Below, in pieces: positions 34,831 to 43,687 of a DNA stretch of 64,000 nt; the first letter of the stretch is position 1, and each line of letters begins with the position of its first letter. The notes under the pieces were generated by a model. It was not told where the DNA came from and ran no database searches. It was given only the letters and a program-made list of their open reading frames with translations. The stretch is taken from assembly GCF_009827335.1 (NCBI RefSeq), contig NZ_WTYH01000001.1:1798001-1862000 (forward strand). The letters run 5' to 3'. This DNA comes from Aurantiacibacter arachoides (lineage in GTDB: Bacteria; Pseudomonadota; Alphaproteobacteria; Sphingomonadales; Sphingomonadaceae). The position numbers were made by a program, and so were the translations under genes.

Positions 34831-34853
34831 AAAAAGGGCGCCCAAGGGGCACC
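34831..34853 (-). promoter_or_regulatory. Terminator-like hairpin in the rplU leader (candidate attenuator)
   Basis: On the minus strand, GGTGCCC (34853-34847) pairs with GGGCGCC (34843-34837) around a CTT loop, followed by C and five Ts (34835-34831). The hairpin ends about 58 bp before the rplU start. No minus-strand gene lies upstream that would need a terminator here, so it is more likely part of the rplU leader. Confidence 0.55.
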
Positions 34854-34965
34854 GGAAAGAGCGCAGCCGTTAGGCCAGCTGTGCCGGGCTGTCAACCTTC
34901 GGACGCGCCGATTTCGCGGCAAATGTGCGCTGGAAAGCCGTTGTGCCACATAGTAGGGCAATGGC

Positions 34966-35466
34966 GTGACGATGCAACCACGCCAGCTGCCGATCCTCGC
35001 CGCTTCGCTGCTGCTGGGTGCCTGTGCCAGTTCGTCGGCGGGTGACTATCCCTCGCTGGCGATTCGGGATGCCGAAAGGGCCGCCGGCACCTTTGCGGTC
35101 GAGCCCTACGTGCCTGTCTATCCCGCCCCTGCCACAGTTGCCAGCGCCGAAGACTTCGCCCGCCAGGCCCGTGCCGCACACAACGCATTTCTCGCCGCCC
35201 TGCCCGCCGCCCGCAGCCGGGTGAACGCCGCGCGCGGCGGCGGGGTGGGGAGCGAGGCGTGGTCCGTCGCTCAGGTCGCCGTTGCCACGCTCGAACGGCA
35301 TCGCGGGCAGGCCATGGTTGCGCTGGCCGAACTTGATCGCATCTACACCGCTGCTGGCGCAGAGGGGCAGGAGACCGACGCGGTGCAGGGCCTGCGGGGT
35401 CCGATCGAGACTTTGGTCGCGGAAGAGAACGCCGTGATCGCCCAGCTGCTGTCGGCGCTTAGATAA
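34966..35466 (+). CDS. Lipoprotein of unknown function
   Basis: 166 residues from a GTG at 34966 (AGGG upstream); an ATG two codons later is possible. Lipoprotein signal with lipobox LGAC (lipidated Cys about residue 20) followed by ASSSAGD. The mature part is helical, Ala-rich and mildly acidic ([40 protein letters not shown]), without cysteine. I recognise no family. The +2 residue after Cys is Ala, which favours outer-membrane sorting in Lol-type systems. Confidence 0.78.
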   Translation: MTMQPRQLPILAASLLLGACASSSAGDYPSLAIRDAERAAGTFAVEPYVPVYPAPATVASAEDFARQARAAHNAFLAALPAARSRVNAARGGGVGSEAWSVAQVAVATLERHRGQAMVALAELDRIYTAAGAEGQETDAVQGLRGPIETLVAEENAVIAQLLSALR

Positions 35467-35475
35467 AACGGGACG

Positions 35476-35919
35476 TTAACCCCAGCGCGACAGGTCCGCA
35501 TGGTCAGCGTCGCGCGGCTCGATCCAGTGCCAGCCGTCCGCCCGCCGCTCCCGCTTCCAGAACCAGCTTGCGGACTTCAGGTGATCCATCGCGAAATCGA
35601 CCGCCTCTATGGCGTCGCGGCGGTGGCGGGCAGCGGCGGCGACCAGCACGATGGGTGCGCCCGGGCGCATCACTCCGTGGCGATGATGGATCAGCAGGCC
35701 GTCGAGCTGCCAGCGCAGCGCAACCCGGTCCGCCAGCGCCTCCATCCCGGGCAGGGTCATGCGCGGATAGGCCTTGAGTTCAAGGACCTTCACGTCTGCA
35801 TCGGGGCGCACCTTGCCGACGAAACTGGCGATTCCGCCAGCTTCCGGATGTGCCTTGGCAAACAGGCCGAGTGCCTTGCCGGGGGAGAAGCCACGGTCCA
35901 GCAGCTGGATATCGCGCAA
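35476..35919 (-). CDS. moaE: Molybdopterin synthase catalytic subunit MoaE
   Basis: 147 residues from a TTG at 35919; there is no ATG or GTG in a usable place, and the codon lies just after the moaD stop. Family segments: GGIASFVGKVRPDADVKVLE, YPRMTLPGMEALA, IHHRHGVMRPGAPIVLVAAA, MDHLKSASWFWKRE (conserved Lys). MoaE, with sulfurated MoaD, converts cPMP to molybdopterin. Last gene of moaA-moaD-moaE. Confidence 0.92.
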   Translation of the reverse strand: MRDIQLLDRGFSPGKALGLFAKAHPEAGGIASFVGKVRPDADVKVLELKAYPRMTLPGMEALADRVALRWQLDGLLIHHRHGVMRPGAPIVLVAAAARHRRDAIEAVDFAMDHLKSASWFWKRERRADGWHWIEPRDADHADLSRWG

Positions 35920-35923
35920 AATC

Positions 35924-36166
35924 TCAGCCCCCGCTGACGGGCGGCAGCAGCGCAACCTCCGCGCCGTCCGCCGCCTGCAGCATGGCCTTGTCCGCCAGCA
36001 GAGCGCCATCCACCGCCACGCGCACCTTGTCGCCCGCCACCTCGGCGGCCAGCGCGGGCGGCAGGCTGGCGACCAGCGTCGCCCAGTCGAGCGGCGCGGG
36101 AAGGGCCTGTTCGGGCGCCCCGGCAAGGTCCGCCAGCCGCCCGAGAAATACCAGGGTGACGCTCAT
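35924..36166 (-). CDS. moaD: Molybdopterin synthase sulfur carrier subunit MoaD
   Basis: 80 residues. Ubiquitin-like beta-grasp protein ending in the required Gly-Gly (PPVSGG at the C terminus), which is adenylated and thiocarboxylated to donate sulfur to MoaE. N-terminal [16 protein letters not shown] is typical. The ATG overlaps the moaA stop (ATGA), so the pair is probably translationally coupled. moaB, moaC and moeB are not in the window. Confidence 0.93.
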   Translation of the reverse strand: MSVTLVFLGRLADLAGAPEQALPAPLDWATLVASLPPALAAEVAGDKVRVAVDGALLADKAMLQAADGAEVALLPPVSGG

Positions 36167-37176
36167 CCGCCGGTAACCGACATGTGCCGCGGCTGCGCTG
36201 GCAGAGCGCCACGGGCGTGGGCGAAATGGTGACGTTCCGGCTTGATCCGCATGGCGGTGTCCAGCGCATCGGCCAGCAGTGCATCGGGCGTGTCGGAACG
36301 CAGCGCGGCGCGCAGGTCCACCTGTTCCGCCCCGCCGAGGCAGGCGTAAAGCTGCCCGGTCGCCGTCACGCGGATGCGGTTGCAGCTGGCGCAGAAATTG
36401 TTGGTGAGCGGCGTGATGAAGCCGAGCCGCCCGCCCGTCTCCTCCACCCGCACATAGCGCGCCGGGCCGCCGGTATCGTCCGGCAGATCGGCAAGCGTGA
36501 ATCGCTCTTCCAGCCGGTCGCGCACGGCTGGCAGCGGCAGGTAATGATCGACCCGCTCGCCATCCACCTCGCCCAGCGGCATGACCTCGATCAGCGTCAT
36601 GTCGTGCCCGTTCGCGTGCGCCCATTCGACGAGGTAGGGGATTTCCGCCTCGTTCAGCCCCTTGAGCGCGACCGTATTGATCTTCACCTTCAGCCCGATG
36701 GCGCTGGCTGCGGCGATGCCGCGCAGCACCTGCACCAGCCGGTCACGGCGGCTCAGGGTCTCGAACAGGGCGGCGTCCATCGTATCCAGGCTGACGTTGA
36801 CGCGCCTCACGCCCGCGTCGAGCAGCGGCCCCGCAAATTCCGCCAGCCGGGTGCCGTTGGTGGTGAGCGTGAGTTCCTCCAGCCCGCCATGGCCGGCCGG
36901 ACCCAGCGTGCGCCCGAGCGCCTGCACCAGTTCGATCACGTCGCGCCGCACCAGCGGCTCACCCCCGGTCAGGCGGATCTTGGTGATGCCCCGGTCGATG
37001 AAGGCGAGCGCGAGGCGATGAAGCTCCTCCAGGCTGAGGACTTCCTTCTTGGGCAGGAACTGCATCCGTTCCGGCATGCAGTACGAACAGCGCAGGTCGC
37101 AGCGGTCGGTGACCGACAGCCGCAGGTAGGAAATGCGGCGGTCGAAGGCATCGACGAGGGGTTTGGCACAGGACAT
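36163..37176 (-). CDS. moaA: GTP 3',8-cyclase MoaA (radical SAM)
   Basis: 337 residues from the ATG at 37176 (a TTG two codons earlier is in frame). Radical-SAM cluster C26-x3-C30-x2-C33 (CDLRCSYC), [10 protein letters not shown], and the C-terminal second 4Fe-4S site [18 protein letters not shown] (C-x2-C-x13-C). The enzyme starts molybdenum cofactor synthesis by rearranging GTP. The family C terminus usually ends Gly-Gly; here it ends TGG, as expected. Confidence 0.96.
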   Translation of the reverse strand: MSCAKPLVDAFDRRISYLRLSVTDRCDLRCSYCMPERMQFLPKKEVLSLEELHRLALAFIDRGITKIRLTGGEPLVRRDVIELVQALGRTLGPAGHGGLEELTLTTNGTRLAEFAGPLLDAGVRRVNVSLDTMDAALFETLSRRDRLVQVLRGIAAASAIGLKVKINTVALKGLNEAEIPYLVEWAHANGHDMTLIEVMPLGEVDGERVDHYLPLPAVRDRLEERFTLADLPDDTGGPARYVRVEETGGRLGFITPLTNNFCASCNRIRVTATGQLYACLGGAEQVDLRAALRSDTPDALLADALDTAMRIKPERHHFAHARGALPAQPRHMSVTGG

Positions 37177-37187
37177 CGTCAACCAAG

Positions 37188-37514
37188 CTAGGCGTTCGAG
37201 CCGGCAACTTCCAGCACTTGTCCGGTAACCCCGGGTGCGCGGGCGAGATAGTCCATCACTTCGTTCGCGCCTGTCTGCCCATTCGCCCCACTGCCTGCGA
37301 CCACGCCGTTCACCCGGCGCGGCGCGGCCTCGCGGGCCAGTTCCTCGATCATCGCCTTGCGCCAGCTTGCATGGGTGTGGTCGGCAGTTGCGAACAGGAC
37401 GATGACGTCATCGGTCGCCGCGCGCGCCATTGCCAGTCGATCGCGCCCGAATTGCGCCGCCGCATCGAGCGGGGCTGCGGCCAGCTGCCGCGCATCGACG
37501 ACAGTAAAGCTCAC
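37188..37514 (-). CDS. Short Rossmann/SDR-like protein of unknown function
   Basis: 108 residues from a GTG at 37514 that overlaps the folB stop (GTGA). The sequence has a [11 protein letters not shown] strand, then a helix [11 protein letters not shown], a VNGVVAG strand, and ends [14 protein letters not shown]. The last segment resembles the C-terminal SDR stretch (VTGQ-x-x-x-VDGG). It lacks the SDR nucleotide-binding GxxxGxG and the YxxxK catalytic pair, so it cannot be a standard reductase. In many bacteria the SDR reductase FolM neighbours folB, so it may be a reduced relative. Function unknown. Confidence 0.65.
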   Translation of the reverse strand: MSFTVVDARQLAAAPLDAAAQFGRDRLAMARAATDDVIVLFATADHTHASWRKAMIEELAREAAPRRVNGVVAGSGANGQTGANEVMDYLARAPGVTGQVLEVAGSNA

Positions 37515-37879
37515 CTGCGTTCGCGCGTTAGTGTGATGCCGATGCTCTCCCCCGCCTCGCTCAGCGCCAGCTTGACGATCTTAACGCGCACTTCCTCCAC
37601 CCGCCGGTCCTGCAGGAACAGCGTTTCGCACACGTGGTCGGCCACGGCCTCGATCAGCTTGTAATGCGTGTCGCCCAGGGCATCGGAGCAGGCGAACTTC
37701 AGGTCCATGTAGTTCTTGCTCTGATCGAGCGGAGACTCGGCATCGAAGAAACGCGGCGCCTTCAGCCTGACCCGCACGGTGAAGCGCAGCGGCTGCGGCT
37801 TGCCCGTCTCTTCCGAATAGATGCCTGTGTGGACGTCGTGTTCGAAGTCGGCGAGCTCGAGATAGAGGCTGTCTCCCAT
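37511..37879 (-). CDS. folB: Dihydroneopterin aldolase FolB
   Basis: 122 residues from the ATG at 37879. Tunnelling fold (T-fold) enzyme of folate synthesis. Conserved segments: YLELADFEHDVHTGIYSEET at the N terminus, SKNYMDLKFACSDAL, HYKLIEAVADHVCETLF, VRVKIVKLALSEAGESIGIT with the family-typical Lys. It is the first gene of folB - SDR-like fragment - moaA - moaD - moaE, all on the minus strand with overlaps or short gaps. Confidence 0.9.
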   Translation of the reverse strand: MGDSLYLELADFEHDVHTGIYSEETGKPQPLRFTVRVRLKAPRFFDAESPLDQSKNYMDLKFACSDALGDTHYKLIEAVADHVCETLFLQDRRVEEVRVKIVKLALSEAGESIGITLTRERR

Positions 37880-37965
37880 GCCGCGCGACCCTAGCGCCGC
37901 GGCGCGGCTTGGCAAGCGCCGGGGCAGGCCCTAAGCCACGGGCACACGAACGGGGATCCGCCAGC

Positions 37966-38754
37966 ATGACCGATAACACTTTTGCACTCCCCGCCGCCGC
38001 CATCCCCTCGCGGCGTCAACCTGCATGGAGCTGGCGCATCGGCGTCTTCGCGCTCGGTGGCGCGGTCCTCGCGGTGTTGATCGCCGGACTGATGCTGACG
38101 CTGGCGCGCTTCGACGTGATCGACAAGCTGACGGGTTTCGGCTGGTATGTGAAATCCAATTATATTGGTCTCGCCAGCGCACTTGTCGGGCTGATCGCGG
38201 TTGTCTGGGCCTCGGCACGCAAGACGCCGGGGCGGCTCGCGGGTGCGGTGGCCCTGGTGATCGGGTTGGGCATGGCGGGCGTATTCTACGCTATGGTGAT
38301 GGCGCCGGCGCAGGCCGCGCCGTTCATGCACGACGTGACCACAGACGTCGCCGACCCGCCGCAATTCACCGCGCTGCCCCTGCGCGAGGACAACCTCGAC
38401 CAGTACGACGGCGACATCGAGGCTTGGCGCGCCATGCACCGCGAAGGCTATCCCGACATCCAGCCGATCATCGTCAATCTACCGCCCGCCGAAGTGCTTG
38501 CCCGCGCACGTGCGATGGCCGAGGATCGCGGCTGGGACGTCGCCGCCTACGATTCCGCCAGCGGTCACATGGAAGCGACTGCCAATGCCGGATACTTGCG
38601 GTTCCGCGATGACGTTATCGTGGAGGCGACCCCGATTGCCGATGGCTCGACGCGCGTCGACATGCGTTCGGTTAGCCGCGTCGGCGGCAGCGACCTTGGT
38701 TACAACGCGGCGCGCATCCGTGAATTCCTGATCGACCTCAGCCGCGCGGGCTAG
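37966..38754 (+). CDS. DUF1499 membrane protein
   Basis: 262 residues from the ATG at 37966. Three hydrophobic segments (FALGGAVLAVLIAGLMLTLA, YIGLASALVGLIAVVWASA, AGAVALVIGLGMAGVFYAM) anchor a C-terminal soluble domain of about 130 residues with YPDIQPIIVNLPPAEVLARA, WDVAAYDSASGHMEATA, TRVDMRSVSRVGGSDLGYNA, which is the DUF1499 pattern. The domain probably faces the periplasm. Function unknown. Convergent with the methyltransferase gene; the stops overlap by four bases. Confidence 0.85.
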   Translation: MTDNTFALPAAAIPSRRQPAWSWRIGVFALGGAVLAVLIAGLMLTLARFDVIDKLTGFGWYVKSNYIGLASALVGLIAVVWASARKTPGRLAGAVALVIGLGMAGVFYAMVMAPAQAAPFMHDVTTDVADPPQFTALPLREDNLDQYDGDIEAWRAMHREGYPDIQPIIVNLPPAEVLARARAMAEDRGWDVAAYDSASGHMEATANAGYLRFRDDVIVEATPIADGSTRVDMRSVSRVGGSDLGYNAARIREFLIDLSRAG

Positions 38755-39644
38755 GCGCGGCGCCACCGGGCGAAGATGGCGGTGGGAAGAAGCCTGCCGC
38801 CCTCCCCTTCCTCGCGCACGGCCAGTTCGCCATGCTCGATGGTGCCGGGCAGGTCTGCCAGCGCCTCGGCCAGCAGGCCGCCGATGGCGAGCGAGCTCAT
38901 GCGAACGGCATAGACGGTGAGGAACAGGAACCGGCTGTCGGCATCGAGCAGCTGGCGGCAATCGGCGATCAGCGGGGGAAGCCCTTCCTCCAGTCGCCAG
39001 ACCTCGCCGCCCGGCCCGCGCCCGAACTTGGGCGGATCGAGGATGATGCCGTCATAGCGCCGCCCGCGCCGCACTTCGCGCGCGGCAAACTTGGCGGCGT
39101 CGTCCACCAGCCAGCGGATCGGGCGGTCGGCCATATCGGACAGGGCAGCGTTCTCGCGTGCCTGGGCGACCGACTTCTTGCTCGCATCGACGTGGGTGAC
39201 CGTGCCGCCCTGCGACAGGGCGAGACTGCCGACGCCGGTATAACCGAACAGGTTGAGTGTCTGCGCCGCGTCCATTCCGGCAAGCTGGCCGCGCATCCAT
39301 TCCCACACCGGCGCCATGTCGGGAAAGAACCCCAGATGCCTAAACGGCGTGCATTGCGCGGTAAAACGGGCCTCGTTCCACGCCATTGGCCAGCCCTCGG
39401 GTGGCACGTCGCGAAGGAATTGCCAGCGCCCGCCGCCGTCCTCGTCGCTGCCGGGCACGAATTCGCCGTGCGCCTGCCACTCGCCATCGGGCAAGCGCGG
39501 CTGCCACATGGCCTGCGGTTCGGGGCGAATGAAGCGAAAGGGGCCGTAACGCTCGAGCTTGCGGCCGTTGCCGCTGTCGATGAGGCCATAGTCGGCCCAC
39601 GCCTCGCCCGCCATGACGAGGGGCAGTTCGGCAAGGTCAGCCAC
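38751..39644 (-). CDS. SAM-dependent rRNA-type methyltransferase
   Basis: 297 residues from a GTG at 39644; an ATG ten codons in (39614) is an alternative. Class I SAM methyltransferase: LNLFGYTGVGSLALSQGG motif I, VDASKKSVAQARENAAL, and the DPPKFGRG active-site motif IV used by rRNA cytosine/guanine methyltransferases (RlmI/RlmK-like). The N-terminal PUA domain of RlmI is absent. Target base unknown. It is 27 bp after thrC on the same strand. Confidence 0.85.
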   Translation of the reverse strand: MADLAELPLVMAGEAWADYGLIDSGNGRKLERYGPFRFIRPEPQAMWQPRLPDGEWQAHGEFVPGSDEDGGGRWQFLRDVPPEGWPMAWNEARFTAQCTPFRHLGFFPDMAPVWEWMRGQLAGMDAAQTLNLFGYTGVGSLALSQGGTVTHVDASKKSVAQARENAALSDMADRPIRWLVDDAAKFAAREVRRGRRYDGIILDPPKFGRGPGGEVWRLEEGLPPLIADCRQLLDADSRFLFLTVYAVRMSSLAIGGLLAEALADLPGTIEHGELAVREEGEGGRLLPTAIFARWRRA

Positions 39645-39671
39645 AGGACGGCTCCGCGCTGGTCGCTTGTC

Positions 39672-41093
39672 TCACGAGCGGGGCCTCGCCCGCTGGGCCA
39701 CGTAGTCGCGCACCGCGTCGTAATTGCCGGGCAGGCGGTCGTAGGACTCCGCCCGCTCGAACAGGTTGCCGGCGCGCGCGGGTAGATCAGGCCGCACGCC
39801 GATGGCGCGTTCCACGGCCTCGGGAAACTTCGCCGGGTGGGCGGTGGCCAGGGTGACGACGGGCACGTCTTCCAGCGCGGAGCCGAGGTCTGTCCCCAGC
39901 GCCGCGCTCAGGCCGATGGCGGTGTGCGGGTCGATCACCTGGCCGGTGTGCTCCCATGCCCAGCGCATGGCATTGCCGGTCTGATCGGCGTCGGCCCGGA
40001 AACTGGCGAACAGTCCCCGCGCGGCCAGGCTCTGCGATTCGAGCAGGCGCATGGCGCGTGTCGCCTCGAACCCGCGCATCTGATCGGCCAGCGCCGCGCC
40101 ATCGCGGCCGCCCCCCGAATCGGTCAGGTCGAACAGCAAACGCTCGAAATTGGAACTGACCTGGATGTCCATGCTTGGCGCGTCTGTCGGCGTGACGGTA
40201 CCGGCGGAATAATCGCCCGCAGACAGCGCGCGGTGGAGAATGTCGTTGATGTTGGTGGCCACGATCAGGCGCGCGACCGGCAGCCCCATCTGCGCGGCGA
40301 CGTAGCCTGCGAAGACATCTCCGAAATTGCCGGTCGGCACACTGAAGGCCACCTTGCGATCAGGCGCACCCAGCTGCACCGCGGCGTAAAAGTAATAGAC
40401 CACCTGTGCCATCAGCCGCGCCCAGTTGATCGAATTGACCGCGCCGATGGCGAAGCGATCCGTCATGCTGCGATCGGCGAACATTCGCTTCACCATGGCC
40501 TGCGCGTCATCGAAGCTGCCGCTGATGGCGATGTTGTGGACATTGGGCGCGTCCACCGTGGTCATCTGCCGGCGCTGGACGTCGCTCACCTTGCCGTCCG
40601 GGTGGAGCATGAAGACGTCGACCCGTTCCAGCCCTGCCACCGCGCGGATCGCGGCGCTGCCGGTGTCGCCGCTGGTCGCCCCGACGATGGTGAGATTGCC
40701 CCCGCGCCGGGCGAGAAAGGTTTCGAACAGCCGCCCCAGCAATTGCAGGGCTATGTCCTTGAAGGCGAGCGTCGGCCCGTGGAACAGTTCGAGCAGCCAG
40801 TGGCGATGATCGAGCTGCACCAGCGGCGTGACGGCGGCATGGCCGAAGCTGCCGTAGACCTCTTCGCAGATGCGGCCGAGTTCGTCTTCGCTCAAGCTGT
40901 CACCGATGAACGGCCGCATGACCTGCTGCGCGACCGCCCAGTAGGGCTTGCCGCGCACGTCGCGAATTTCCGCTTCGGATATGCGCGGCCACGCCTCTGG
41001 CACATAGAGCCCGCCGTCGGACGCCAGGCCCGCCAGCGTCACGCCTTCGAAATCGAGCGCCGGGGCGCTGCCGCGGGTGGAAATGTAACGCAT
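39672..41093 (-). CDS. thrC: Threonine synthase
   Basis: 473 residues from the ATG at 41093. PLP-dependent enzyme making threonine from O-phosphohomoserine. MRYISTRGSA start, PLP-binding Lys K112 in FHGPTLAFKDIALQ, ATSGDTGSAAIRAV phosphate loop, GNFGDVFAGY and SVPTG segments. Long form of the fold I-like class (E. coli/yeast type, with N-terminal extension). It sits at the end of the cytochrome oxidase cluster, 65 bp after the SURF1 gene, a typical arrangement in alphaproteobacteria. Confidence 0.95.
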   Translation of the reverse strand: MRYISTRGSAPALDFEGVTLAGLASDGGLYVPEAWPRISEAEIRDVRGKPYWAVAQQVMRPFIGDSLSEDELGRICEEVYGSFGHAAVTPLVQLDHRHWLLELFHGPTLAFKDIALQLLGRLFETFLARRGGNLTIVGATSGDTGSAAIRAVAGLERVDVFMLHPDGKVSDVQRRQMTTVDAPNVHNIAISGSFDDAQAMVKRMFADRSMTDRFAIGAVNSINWARLMAQVVYYFYAAVQLGAPDRKVAFSVPTGNFGDVFAGYVAAQMGLPVARLIVATNINDILHRALSAGDYSAGTVTPTDAPSMDIQVSSNFERLLFDLTDSGGGRDGAALADQMRGFEATRAMRLLESQSLAARGLFASFRADADQTGNAMRWAWEHTGQVIDPHTAIGLSAALGTDLGSALEDVPVVTLATAHPAKFPEAVERAIGVRPDLPARAGNLFERAESYDRLPGNYDAVRDYVAQRARPRS

Positions 41094-41158
41094 CGCGCGC
41101 CGGACTAGCGAGGCGCCTTGCGACGGGCAAGCAAGCTGTGCTTTTCGCGCAGGAACCC

Positions 41159-41761
41159 TCAGTTCCGGCCCTGCCAGCGGCGGCGCAGGGCCAGCCAGTA
41201 GATGACCAGAGCGGTCAGGGCGAAGAAGAACCACTGCCCGGCATAGGCGAGATGGTTGTTGGGCAAGGCATTGGGATCAGGCTGCGCCGAGGGTGCGAGG
41301 CCCGCGAGCCCGCGTTCCGACACGATCTTGTACCCCTCCCCCAACAACGCCAGCCTGCCGACGATCTCGCCGCCAGCGAACCGCGGCTGTTGCGGAGCGC
41401 GCGACCAGCCAATCTCTCCCGTGATCAGCGCGGCGCTAAGCTGCCCGCCGGCATCACTGCCGGCAAACGTGCCGCACTCGTAGCGGTGGACATATCCGCT
41501 CTGCCCGTTCGCGTTCCGCCCCGCCACGGCGGTCCAGTTTTGCGGCGAAGAGCAATCGTATCGGACCCGGCGATAGGCGGCCTGCGATGGCTCGACCTGC
41601 GCCAGGTCGCGCGCCTCGGTATCGGCGGCGTTGCGGGCGAAAGTGGCGAGAAGCGCCTCCTTTTCCTCGAGCCGCCCGAGCTGCCAGAACCCCAACGCCA
41701 CCATCGTCGCGGCAGCGGCGATGACGACGATCGTCGCGACGATGGGTATGCGCCGCGTCAT
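41159..41761 (-). CDS. SURF1 family cytochrome oxidase assembly protein
   Basis: 200 residues from the ATG at 41761, which overlaps the DUF983 stop (ATGA). Two membrane helices at the ends: IVATIVVIAAAATMVALGFW directly followed by the SURF1 signature QLGRLEEKEALLA, and a C-terminal QWFFFALTALVIYWLAL preceded by NNHLAYAG. The periplasmic middle part is shorter than in mitochondrial SURF1. SURF1 supports heme a3 insertion into subunit I. Confidence 0.9.
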   Translation of the reverse strand: MTRRIPIVATIVVIAAAATMVALGFWQLGRLEEKEALLATFARNAADTEARDLAQVEPSQAAYRRVRYDCSSPQNWTAVAGRNANGQSGYVHRYECGTFAGSDAGGQLSAALITGEIGWSRAPQQPRFAGGEIVGRLALLGEGYKIVSERGLAGLAPSAQPDPNALPNNHLAYAGQWFFFALTALVIYWLALRRRWQGRN

Positions 41762-42195
41762 TCGCCCTTGTCTCCGCCAGGCAGATCGCCGCCAGGCCAA
41801 TTACCGCCATGCCGGTGCTCCGCAGCACCCTGCCGGTATTCCGCCGCCAGCAGCCATGCCTTGGTCACGCGCAAAAGTGCCATCACGCCGGCCACGGTCA
41901 GCGGCACCCACAACAGAACGTGGAGCCACCACGGCGGCTCAAACCGCAGTTGCAACCAGATGGCGAGGCCGACCACAATGGTGCCAACGATGAGCGTGAG
42001 GAAGGCCGCCGGCCCGTCGCCCACGTTGAAGCGGGAATAGTCCAGGCCGCAGGCGGCACAGCGATCGGCGAACCGCGCATAGCCCGCAAACAGGGTCCGC
42101 GCGCCGCACCGTGGGCACAGACCAAGAAGGGCGACCTCCCGCATCGGGGGCCGCCCCTCTGATTGCGCCGGTCGCGGCGTCCGATCGTCCGTCAC
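41758..42195 (-). CDS. DUF983 membrane protein
   Basis: 145 residues from a GTG at 42195, eight bases after the ctaE stop. Zinc-ribbon-like cysteines CPRC and CAAC (LLGLCPRCGARTLFAGYARF, RCAACGLDYSRFNVGD) precede two membrane helices (AAFLTLIVGTIVVGLAIWLQ and LHVLLWVPLTVAGVMALLR). The Gly/His-rich tail HRHGGNWPGGDLPGGDKGE is unusual and could bind metal. DUF983 genes are regularly found between ctaE and SURF1 in alphaproteobacteria, suggesting a role in oxidase assembly, unproven. Confidence 0.87.
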   Translation of the reverse strand: MTDDRTPRPAQSEGRPPMREVALLGLCPRCGARTLFAGYARFADRCAACGLDYSRFNVGDGPAAFLTLIVGTIVVGLAIWLQLRFEPPWWLHVLLWVPLTVAGVMALLRVTKAWLLAAEYRQGAAEHRHGGNWPGGDLPGGDKGE

Positions 42196-42203
42196 GCCAG
42201 ACC

Positions 42204-43037
42204 CTAGTGGATTTCGGCGCCCCAACCGCCCCACACGTATACGACGATGAACAGGAACAGCCATACCACGTCGACGAAGTGCCAGTACCAGGCCGCCGCC
42301 TCGAAACCGAAATGCTGGCGCGGGGTGAAGTGGCCCTTGTAGGTGCGGAACAGGCACACGGCAAGGAAGATGGTGCCGACCAGCACGTGGAAGCCGTGGA
42401 AGCCCGTCGCCATGTAAAAGGCGCTGGAATAGGTGTTGCCGCCGAAATCGAACGGGGCGTGCGCATATTCGTAGACCTGGATGCAGCTGAACAACGCGCC
42501 CAGCAGGATCGTCAGCCACAGGCCTTTCTTGAGACCTTCGCGGTCGCCGTGGATCAGTGAGTGATGCGCCCAGGTCACCGTGGTGCCCGATGTCAGCAGG
42601 ATGATCGTGTTGAGCAGCGGCAGGCTGAACGGATCGATCACCGCCTCGATGCCGGCGGGCGGGAATTCGCCGCCCACCACCTCTGACAGGGTGCTGGGGA
42701 ACAGCGCGAAGTCGAAGAAGCTCCAGAACCAGCCGACGAAGAACATCACTTCCGATGCGATGAACAGGATCATGCCGTAACGCATGTGCAACTGCACCAC
42801 CGGCGTGTGATCGCCGCGCTGCGCTTCCTTCGTAATGTTGGTGAACCAGGCGAAGAAAGTGGCGATCAGGCCAACGAAGCCCAGGCCCGTGATGACATGC
42901 CACAGGCTGTCGCCGAAGAAGTCCTGGTGCATCCAGGTGACCAGGCCGCCGAGAAACAGCAGCGCCGACATCGAGCCGATGAACGGCCAGATATCGGGAG
43001 CGAGAATGTGGTAATCGTGGTTCTTGGCGCCGGCCAT
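42204..43037 (-). CDS. ctaE: Cytochrome c oxidase subunit III
   Basis: 277 residues from the ATG at 43037. Seven membrane helices. MAGAKNHDYHILAPDIWPFI at the N terminus, RYGMILFIASEVMFFVGWFW with the conserved Glu, TWAHHSLIHGDREG, ATGFHGFHVLVGTIFL, and the C-terminal WYWHFVDVVWLFLFIVVYVW are subunit III hallmarks. It stabilises the aa3 oxidase and helps proton uptake. Located after ctaG with a 74-bp gap. Confidence 0.97.
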   Translation of the reverse strand: MAGAKNHDYHILAPDIWPFIGSMSALLFLGGLVTWMHQDFFGDSLWHVITGLGFVGLIATFFAWFTNITKEAQRGDHTPVVQLHMRYGMILFIASEVMFFVGWFWSFFDFALFPSTLSEVVGGEFPPAGIEAVIDPFSLPLLNTIILLTSGTTVTWAHHSLIHGDREGLKKGLWLTILLGALFSCIQVYEYAHAPFDFGGNTYSSAFYMATGFHGFHVLVGTIFLAVCLFRTYKGHFTPRQHFGFEAAAWYWHFVDVVWLFLFIVVYVWGGWGAEIH

Positions 43038-43111
43038 CTGTCTCTTCCTGAGCCTTGATTTGTGGTTGCCCTTAACCCCGCCACGCGCGCGGGTCCAGAG
43101 CCTTGGATGGG

Positions 43112-43687
43112 TTACTGCGCGGCCTCTCCGGGCTTGCGGTGAAAGGTGTAGGACAAGGTGATCTGCTCCACCCCGGCCATGTCGGGATCGTCCAGCACCG
43201 CGGGGTCGACGTAATAGAGCACCGGCATGCGCACTTCCTGCCCCGGCTGCAGCACCTGTTCGGTGAAACAGAAACACTGGATCTTCTTGAAGTGGATGCC
43301 CGCCTGCGCCGGCTCCACGTTGAAGGTGGCGGTGCCGGTGATCGGGACGCTGGAATTGTTGCGGGCAATGTAGGTCGCCATGTCCCGCTGGCCCACCGGC
43401 ACACGGTCGGTCACCTGCACTGGTTCAAAGGTCCACGGCATGTCGCGCGCGGTGTTGGCGTCGAAGCGGATCGAGTAGCTGACCCCGCCCGCGCTGGCGG
43501 CCTGCTGGGCGGCGAGATCGGCATCGCTCTGGGTGGCGACCTGGGTGGTCCCGCCAAACCCGGTCACCTGGCAGAACAGGCGATAAAGCGGCACCGAGGC
43601 GAACCCCAGTCCCAGCATCGCGAGCGCGCCGAAAAACGCCCACAGCATGGTGCGGCGGTTGCGGGCTTCGAGGGTGATCGCGGCCAT
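43112..43687 (-). CDS. ctaG: Cytochrome c oxidase copper assembly protein CtaG/Cox11
   Basis: 191 residues. One N-terminal membrane helix (TMLWAFFGALAMLGLGFASV) and a periplasmic Ig-like domain with the copper-binding CFCF motif (IQCFCFTEQVL) and a further Cys in YRLFCQVTGFGG. Cox11 delivers Cu to the CuB site of subunit I. The ATG overlaps the stop of a 41-codon gene by four bases, so translation is likely coupled. Confidence 0.95.
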   Translation of the reverse strand: MAAITLEARNRRTMLWAFFGALAMLGLGFASVPLYRLFCQVTGFGGTTQVATQSDADLAAQQAASAGGVSYSIRFDANTARDMPWTFEPVQVTDRVPVGQRDMATYIARNNSSVPITGTATFNVEPAQAGIHFKKIQCFCFTEQVLQPGQEVRMPVLYYVDPAVLDDPDMAGVEQITLSYTFHRKPGEAAQ

